DNA from: Brucella tritici
GTDB taxonomy: Bacteria > Pseudomonadota > Alphaproteobacteria > Rhizobiales > Rhizobiaceae
Length of the DNA: 64,000 nt
Assembly: GCF_902825325.1 (NCBI RefSeq)
Contig: NZ_CADEAR010000003.1
Coordinates: 310,001 to 374,000 of the forward strand
Reading direction: 5' to 3'
The position numbers and the translations under genes were made by a program. Below, one piece after another: positions 59,094 to 64,000 of the stretch (position 1 is the first letter of the stretch; each line of letters starts with the position of its first letter). The notes beneath the pieces were generated by a model. It did not search any database. It saw only the letters and a program-made list of their open reading frames with translations, and was not told the DNA's origin.

Positions 59094-59178
59094 GGCTCAT
59101 CCTTACAGTCAGTTGTTTGTGCGAATCCTTTGCTTGGCCATTCTGTCACGAAAATCGCTTGCACAGGAACTGCTTTCC

Positions 59179-59198
59179 ATATAAACATATCTTTATAT
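59179..59198. promoter_or_regulatory. candidate SahR-like operator
   Basis: ATATAAA-CATATC-TTTATAT, a 20-bp palindrome with one unmatched pair in its centre, 38 bp before the ArsR-methyltransferase start. The form ATAAAGATATCTTTAT is, as I recall, the operator type of SAH-responsive ArsR regulators in Rhizobiales. A second small palindrome CGGATATCCG follows at 59205-59214. Confidence 0.6.
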
Positions 59199-59235
59199 CT
59201 TTTACGGATATCCGTGATGGGCCGTGAATGAGAAA

Positions 59236-60285
59236 ATGCGTCAACAAAGAGCGGAAGGCATGGCCGGTTTGCAACTGCAACTCGATCTGATGGTAGATGT
59301 GCTAAAGGCGGTGGCTGAGCCAAGCCGCTTGCGCATTCTTGCACTTCTTTCGCGCGGTGATCTCACCGTCTCCGACCTCACGACGATATTGGGGCAATCC
59401 CAGCCGCGCGTGTCGCGTCATTTGAAGCTGCTCGCGGAAGCCGATCTCATTGATCGCTATCAGGAAGGCGCATGGGCTTATTTCCGTCTCGCTGACAATG
59501 CGATCAGCGGTGACCTTGCACGCGGGCTTCTGGCTCGTCTCGACAACACCGATGCTCTTGTTGAACGTGACATGGAACGCCTGTTGCAGGTGAAATCCAG
59601 CCGTCAGGAAAAGGCCGCCGCCTATTTCAGCGCCAATGCCGGTAGCTGGGATCAGATTCGCAGGCTGCATGTTTCCGAGAATGCGGTCGAAGTGGCCCTC
59701 AAGAAGGTTGTCGGTGACAAACCGTTTCAGGCGATGCTCGATGTCGGCACGGGAACGGGCCGGTTGCTGGAGCTTTTTGCGCCGCTTTACCTTCGCGGTG
59801 TCGGTATCGATATCAATCGCGATATGCTGGCTATGGCGCGCGCCAATCTCGATCTCGCAGCCGTTGGCAATGCGCAGGTTCGTCAGGGCGATGTCTATGC
59901 GCTGCCGGTGGAGCGTGAGAGCTTCGATCTGGTGACCATTCATCAGGTTCTGCACTTCCTTGATGATCCACTTGCCGCCATTCGCGAAGCGGCGCGGGCT
60001 TTGCGTCCCAACGGGCGATTGCTGATCGTCGATTTCGCACCGCACAAGCTCGAGTTCCTGCGCGAGGAACACGCACATTTGCGGCTTGGCTTCAGCGATG
60101 AACAGATGCTGGGCTGGATGAGAGATGCCGGTCTTGAGCCGGAAAAGACACTGGAACTGGAGCCGAAGGCGGCCAATGGGGATGAGGGGCTGACAGTGAA
60201 GCTGTGGCTCGCCCGCGATCCACGCCTTCTCATCGCCGATCCGGTTTCGCATGCCTCCCAAAAGTCGGAACCGGTTTTGGGATAA
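59236..60285 (+). CDS. ArsR-type regulator fused to a SAM methyltransferase (SahR-like)
   Basis: 349 residues: winged-helix ArsR domain (VLKAVAEPSRLRILALLSRG, QSQPRVSRHLKLL, about 20-85) joined to a class I methyltransferase domain (MLDVGTGTGRLLELF, GVGIDINRDML, DLVTIHQVLHFLDDPL, about 135-300). Located 45 bp before metF and behind a palindromic operator, it probably senses S-adenosylhomocysteine or SAM and controls the methionine cycle, including metF and itself. Start is uncertain (GTG 59224, ATG 59236 or ATG 59260). Its last dozen codons lie within a 45-bp repeat. Confidence 0.87.
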   Translation: MRQQRAEGMAGLQLQLDLMVDVLKAVAEPSRLRILALLSRGDLTVSDLTTILGQSQPRVSRHLKLLAEADLIDRYQEGAWAYFRLADNAISGDLARGLLARLDNTDALVERDMERLLQVKSSRQEKAAAYFSANAGSWDQIRRLHVSENAVEVALKKVVGDKPFQAMLDVGTGTGRLLELFAPLYLRGVGIDINRDMLAMARANLDLAAVGNAQVRQGDVYALPVERESFDLVTIHQVLHFLDDPLAAIREAARALRPNGRLLIVDFAPHKLEFLREEHAHLRLGFSDEQMLGWMRDAGLEPEKTLELEPKAANGDEGLTVKLWLARDPRLLIADPVSHASQKSEPVLG

Positions 60286-60293
60286 AGACATGC
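60249..60293. repeat. 45-bp palindromic repeat, copy 4
   Basis: GCATGCCTCCCAAAAGTCGG ... ACCGGTTTTGGGATAAAGACATGC, reverse orientation relative to the other copies. It provides the codons HASQKSEPVLG-stop of the regulator gene and ends 37 bp before the metF start. Confidence 0.85.
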
Positions 60294-60330
60294 GGCAAAA
60301 ACAGACAATAAGCATGACGGAGACAGTTTG

Positions 60331-61242
60331 ATGGGTTTTTACGGTCTTTCCCGCCGACCGGATGTTGGCCAGACCACCCGGGTATCGTTCGAATTCTTCC
60401 CGCCCAAGTCGGAGGAAATGGAACAGCGTCTCTGGGATACGGTGACGCGGCTTGCTCCGCTGCAGCCTGAATTCGTCTCCGTGACCTATGGTGCCGGAGG
60501 CTCCACGCGTGAACGCACGACACGCACCGTGGCGCGCATCCTCAAGGAAACCGACGTCAAGCCAGCGGCGCATCTAACCTGCGTGGATGCGACACGCGAG
60601 GAAGTTGATCGCGTCGTGCGTGAATTCGCAGAACTCGGTGTCAACCGCTTCGTGGCGCTGCGCGGCGATCCAGCCGCCGGTATCGGCGAGAAATATGTGC
60701 CGACGCCGGGTGGCTATCAGAACGGTGCCGAACTGGTCTCTGGTTTGCGCAATATTGCGGATTTCGACATTTCAGTTTCCGCCTATCCGGAAAAGCATCC
60801 GGAAAGCCCGGATTTTGCAACCGATATCGATATGCTGAAGCGCAAGGTCGATAATGGTGCGACACGCGCCATTACCCAGTTCTTCTTCGAAAACGATCTT
60901 TACGAACGTTATGTCGAGCGCGTTCGCCGTGCGGGTATCTATATCCCGATCGTTCCAGGTGTTTTGCCAGTGCATAATTTCAAGCAGGTCAAGAATTTCT
61001 GTGCGCGGTCGGCGACCCATATTCCGAGCTGGCTGGCGGAGCGTTTCGAAGGACTGGACAACGATCCGCAGACACATCAGCTGGTAGCCGCTGCAATTGC
61101 CGCCGAGCAGGTGATGGATCTGATCGAACGCGGCGTGCAGGATTTCCATTTCTACACGATGAATCGCGCCGATCTGCCCTTTGCGATCTGTCACATGATC
61201 GGCATAAGGCCAAAGACGGAAGCAACTCTGGAAGTTGCCTAA
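60331..61242 (+). CDS. metF: methylenetetrahydrofolate reductase
   Basis: 303 residues, flavin-dependent TIM barrel reducing 5,10-methylene-THF to 5-methyl-THF for methionine synthesis. RVSFEFFPPKSEEMEQRLW (catalytic Glu in EFFPP), FVSVTYGAGGSTRERT, NRFVALRGDPA, and ATDIDMLKRKVDNGATRAITQFFF in parts. Start ATG has GGAG 8 nt upstream. Second gene of the regulator-metF unit. Confidence 0.97.
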   Translation: MGFYGLSRRPDVGQTTRVSFEFFPPKSEEMEQRLWDTVTRLAPLQPEFVSVTYGAGGSTRERTTRTVARILKETDVKPAAHLTCVDATREEVDRVVREFAELGVNRFVALRGDPAAGIGEKYVPTPGGYQNGAELVSGLRNIADFDISVSAYPEKHPESPDFATDIDMLKRKVDNGATRAITQFFFENDLYERYVERVRRAGIYIPIVPGVLPVHNFKQVKNFCARSATHIPSWLAERFEGLDNDPQTHQLVAAAIAAEQVMDLIERGVQDFHFYTMNRADLPFAICHMIGIRPKTEATLEVA

Positions 61243-61246
61243 ACAT

Positions 61247-61280
61247 AAAAAGCCCGGCGGTGACGCCGGGCTTTCTTGTT
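61247..61280 (+). terminator. terminator of metF
   Basis: AAAAGCCCGGCG-gtga-CGCCGGGCTTTCTTGTTTT. Confidence 0.93.
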
Positions 61281-61340
61281 TTCGTGCGGGTTGGCCTATC
61301 CTCAAAACCGAAGCCGCCGTAATGGTTTAGGCTAATTCCC

Positions 61341-61427
61341 CTAAGGGATGACGCCTGCTATCAACGCTGCAACAAATGCAAATGCCGCACAGATCATGAG
61401 GACATTCAAAGATCGCGTAAGTCCCAT
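61341..61427 (-). CDS. 28-residue single-span membrane peptide
   Basis: Translates as MGLTRSLNVLMICAAFAFVA plus ALIAGVIP: a short basic N terminus followed by one hydrophobic helix. AAGGAG stands 8 nt before the ATG, the best ribosome site in this part. It lies alone in the metF-AEC gap with an AT-rich upstream region that could hold its promoter. Small membrane proteins of this form are common in Rhizobiales but mostly uncharacterised. Confidence 0.7.
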   Translation of the reverse strand: MGLTRSLNVLMICAAFAFVAALIAGVIP

Positions 61428-61694
61428 TGGTCTGTCTCCTTCATATGCGTCCGGGTGACCGGACGCGCGCTGGTAGGAAGCTCGAATCTAAGCGCAAAAC
61501 GCCTCGAACAAAAGAAGATTTCGCACTGCAATCTGCCGTGATGGAGAAATAAACCTATCGTTTACCACCTAAACTATTGAAATATTTGACTAGAAAAATT
61601 TATTCACATTTCATGAAAAAGACACCGAACTGCCACGTTTGGTACTGTTTTCGCCGCAGTTGCCACAGGTTTTTTGGCATGTTTTTTGCGATTT

Positions 61695-62630
61695 TTAGCG
61701 AATTAGCGCCAAATATGCCAACAAGGTGAGGATAGATATCACTGTCGAATAGAGGATGACGTTGGAGGTAATCGCTGCCTCGCGACGATAATGCTCGGCC
61801 AGCATGAAGGGGCCCGTGCCGGTCGGAAGTGCTGCAAGAAGAGCCGCGCTTTGTGCGAGCAGGGGAGGCAGTCCAAATACATAGACCACCAGCAGCCAGG
61901 TTGCGAGAGGCTGGACGATGAGCTTGACTGAAACAAGAAAAGCAATGGCATTGACGCTTTCGCGTTCGATCTTGCGCGGCTGGGCGAGGAACAGGCCAAG
62001 CGCCACCAGCGCGCAAGGGGATGCGGCGCCACCGAGCATCTTCAGGAAAGTTTCCGCCGGGGCGGGGATGGCGAGCCCCAGAAAGGACACCACAGCGCCA
62101 AGCGCCGGAGCGACAAGCAGCGGATTGCGGATCAGGGACCGCATGACCTTCCAGACGAGATGAAGCGGCTTCTTCTCGGTCTGCAAGCCGATTTCAATCA
62201 GCACGATCGCAAAAGCAAAGGTGACGCAGACGGTGATGATGATCGAAATGGTGGTCGCTGCCAAAACGCCTGACCCGAAGGCGATCATCGAAAGTGGAAT
62301 GCCCATATAGCCGGTATTCGGATAGGCGGCGTTCAGCCCGTCAAGCGCAGTATCTGCCAGAGGCAGCCTTCCACGCAGCCGCACCAGAAAGGGCAAGGCG
62401 AACGCAATTGCGCTTGAAAGCAGAAATACTGCGATGAAACCCGGCTGCCAGAGCTCGCTGCCATGGGTATTGGCCATGATGTCGAAGAGAAGAGCAGGCA
62501 GTGCCAGATAGACGACGAAACGGTTCAGCTCCGCTATCGCATGAGGCCCGAGTATTTTCAGCTTGAAGGCACCCCAGCCGGAGAAAATCAACGCGAAAAC
62601 GGGAAGGACGACGAGCAGGGTAGTGAGCAT
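61695..62630 (-). CDS. AEC family transporter
   Basis: 311 residues, ten spans in two five-helix halves: LVVLPVFALIFSGWGAFKLK, GLNAAYPNTGYMGIPL, and the second-half LATWLLVVYVFGLPPLLAQ (start). The Auxin Efflux Carrier family exports or imports organic acids and related solutes; MdcF- and malate-type transporters are relatives. Substrate unknown. No strong ribosome site before the ATG. Confidence 0.9.
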   Translation of the reverse strand: MLTTLLVVLPVFALIFSGWGAFKLKILGPHAIAELNRFVVYLALPALLFDIMANTHGSELWQPGFIAVFLLSSAIAFALPFLVRLRGRLPLADTALDGLNAAYPNTGYMGIPLSMIAFGSGVLAATTISIIITVCVTFAFAIVLIEIGLQTEKKPLHLVWKVMRSLIRNPLLVAPALGAVVSFLGLAIPAPAETFLKMLGGAASPCALVALGLFLAQPRKIERESVNAIAFLVSVKLIVQPLATWLLVVYVFGLPPLLAQSAALLAALPTGTGPFMLAEHYRREAAITSNVILYSTVISILTLLAYLALIR

Positions 62631-62662
62631 GAAACGGGCATTCGTGGTGAGAGCAGAATAGG

Positions 62663-62690
62663 AAAAGGCGCGGGGATGATCCCGCGCCTT
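62663..62690 (-). terminator. terminator of the transglycosylase gene
   Basis: AAGGCGCGGG-gatgat-CCCGCGCCTT with a T-run on the minus strand, 10 bp after the stop and between it and the AEC gene. Confidence 0.85.
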
Positions 62691-62699
62691 ATGATTTGC

Positions 62700-63938
62700 T
62701 TACAGCTTGTCGAGAAGCTCCTGGGTCGGCCAGGAATCGGCGGGCATTCCAAGACGCATCTGCTCAGCGCGCACGGCATCGCGGGTCAGGAGACCGAACA
62801 CACCGTCGATCTTTTCGCCCATGTCGTAACCGCGGGCCTGAAGCTTGGTCTGGAGTTCCTTAAGCTGCTCCTGCGTCAGGCCCGGAACCGGGTTGCCCGG
62901 ATCGAAGGCTGGCGCACCAGCGAGGCGGGTCGCGAAATAAGCGGCGGTTGTGGCGTAGACTATGGACTTGTTCCATTCCACGAATACGTCGAAGTTGGGA
63001 TAAGACAGGAAAGCCGGTCCCTTGCGGCCAAGCGGCAGCAGAAGTGACGCATCGCCATCATCTGCGCCAAGCGGACCGTTGAGGCCCATCACACCCTGCT
63101 CAGCCCACCATGAATGCGGCTTGCGGTTGGTGCGGATTGCTTCTTCCCAAGGCAGATCCTTGGTGAGACGCACCTCTTCAAGCCAAGGCTGGCCACGCTT
63201 CCAGCCGAGTTCCGAAATCATGCGACCGGCAGTCATCATGGCATCGGGAACGCTGTTCTTCAGGTCGACCTTACCGTCGCCGTCGCCATCGACGCCACGT
63301 TCAAGATAATCCTTCGGCAGAAGCTGCATCATGCCGATCTCGCCAGCCCATGCGCCGGTGGTTGCCGCATCGACGACGCCCTGATCGAAAAGCTTGAGAA
63401 GGGCAATCAACTGCGGGCGGAACAGGTCTGGACGGCGGCAGTCGTAGGAGAGGGTAACGAGCGCATTTAACGTGTCGAAATCGCCCTGAATGGCACCATA
63501 GTCGGTTTCAAGCCCCCAGAAGGCGGCAAGGACTGGCCCCGGAACGCCATAGGTATCTTCGACCTTCTTGAAGACATCTGCATATTTGACCAGATTTTCA
63601 CGGCCTTTTTTCAGGCGCGCTTCCGAGATGAGGCGCTTGGAAAATTCGGTGAAAGTCAGATTGAAAACAGTCTGCTTGCGGTCGCGATCAAGCACCTTTT
63701 GCTCAAGCATGGCCTTGTGCAATTCGGCGATGCCCTTTTCGCCGACACCGGCGTCACGGGCTTCCTTGGTCAGATTGTCCATCCACTGGCCGTAATCGAT
63801 CTCGCATTCCGGCTTGGGAAGATTGACGGTGTTTTCAGTTGGCGTCGCAGCGGGCGCGGGAGAAGCGGCAGCCTGTGCATGGGACATGGCTGTCGATGCA
63901 AGCAAGGCGGCTGCGATAACTGAAGCAAAAAACTTCAT
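62700..63938 (-). CDS. lytic murein transglycosylase, MltB type
   Basis: 412 residues: signal peptide (FFASVIAAALLASTAMSHAQA), SLT_2/MltB catalytic domain (about 50-340) with the catalytic Glu in WAGEIGMMQLLPKDYL and an EF-hand-like DGDGDGKVDLKN, then a C-terminal peptidoglycan-binding helix bundle (LQTKLQARGYDMGEKIDGVF, first part). It cleaves glycan strands to 1,6-anhydro-muropeptides in the periplasm. No lipobox, so it is soluble rather than a lipoprotein as E. coli MltB is. Confidence 0.93.
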   Translation of the reverse strand: MKFFASVIAAALLASTAMSHAQAAASPAPAATPTENTVNLPKPECEIDYGQWMDNLTKEARDAGVGEKGIAELHKAMLEQKVLDRDRKQTVFNLTFTEFSKRLISEARLKKGRENLVKYADVFKKVEDTYGVPGPVLAAFWGLETDYGAIQGDFDTLNALVTLSYDCRRPDLFRPQLIALLKLFDQGVVDAATTGAWAGEIGMMQLLPKDYLERGVDGDGDGKVDLKNSVPDAMMTAGRMISELGWKRGQPWLEEVRLTKDLPWEEAIRTNRKPHSWWAEQGVMGLNGPLGADDGDASLLLPLGRKGPAFLSYPNFDVFVEWNKSIVYATTAAYFATRLAGAPAFDPGNPVPGLTQEQLKELQTKLQARGYDMGEKIDGVFGLLTRDAVRAEQMRLGMPADSWPTQELLDKL

Positions 63939-64000
63939 TGGTAACTCACACTAATAGATTGGGAGCAAGCCGCTCCATCCGAGGATTGTTTTAGCTATTG

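Noticed and set aside
59302..60573. 423-codon minus-strand frame
   Set aside because: Opposite the ArsR-methyltransferase gene and metF, and spans a repeat element.

Overview
The window looks like chromosomal DNA of a Rhizobiales alphaproteobacterium, most probably a Brucella of the former Ochrobactrum group. The evidence is a recognisable bp26 (Omp28) gene, a signal-peptide choloylglycine hydrolase, an AbcR-like small RNA beside aatA, a CtrA box in front of rpoD, and two families of palindromic repeats known from Brucella and relatives. I recall the bp26 product as close to but clearly different from that of classical Brucella, which points to an anthropi/intermedia-type species. I saw no phage, complete insertion sequence, CRISPR array or plasmid backbone.

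1-9.3 kb: a four-gene sugar or glycerol-phosphate ABC transporter with a translationally coupled metallophosphoesterase, the AbcR-like sRNA, aatA, a glutathione S-transferase, and a TetR regulator divergent from an NmrA-like oxidoreductase/DUF1772 pair with two tandem operators between them. 9.3-24.2 kb: cspA with a long leader, a Nudix hydrolase, an ABC exporter whose ATPase motifs are degraded, carB and carA on the minus strand, and between them an acyltransferase and a LytTR regulator whose gene end is repeated beyond the acyltransferase, a zinc metallopeptidase and a Tet-like efflux pump. 22.5-31 kb: yqeY, an isochorismatase-like hydrolase, a Na/Pi cotransporter, then dnaG and rpoD, with hlyU-like downstream.

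31-46.6 kb is rich in exported and surface proteins: bp26, an M28 peptidase fused to an autotransporter barrel, an IalB-like protein, two choloylglycine hydrolase paralogues, a secreted protein with a possible Cys-His-Asp triad and an outer-membrane barrel. It also holds a tRNA-Ile2(CAU), a TerC protein behind a structured leader, and a nicotinamidase gene stopped by one in-frame nonsense codon. 46.6-53.9 kb: gbcAB-like betaine demethylation genes, D-lyxose isomerase, UDP-glucose dehydrogenase, and a GT2/LAB_N pair probably making a polyprenyl-phosphate sugar donor for lipopolysaccharide. 54-64 kb: ettA, tam, a KgtP-like transporter, an ArsR-methyltransferase regulator next to metF with a palindromic operator, a 28-residue membrane protein, an AEC transporter and an MltB-type lytic transglycosylase.

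Most intergenic space is explained by terminators and palindromic repeats. Four 45-bp palindromes sit in the 5' regions of carB, carA and metF. Several repeats touch coding sequence and supply the last codons of genes. The strongest candidates for a second look are the M28-autotransporter fusion, the intact but apparently ATPase-dead ABC exporter, the 51-bp repeat of the LytTR gene end, the paired CTAGTGG palindromes, the pncA nonsense codon, and three unassigned structured or small-ORF elements.
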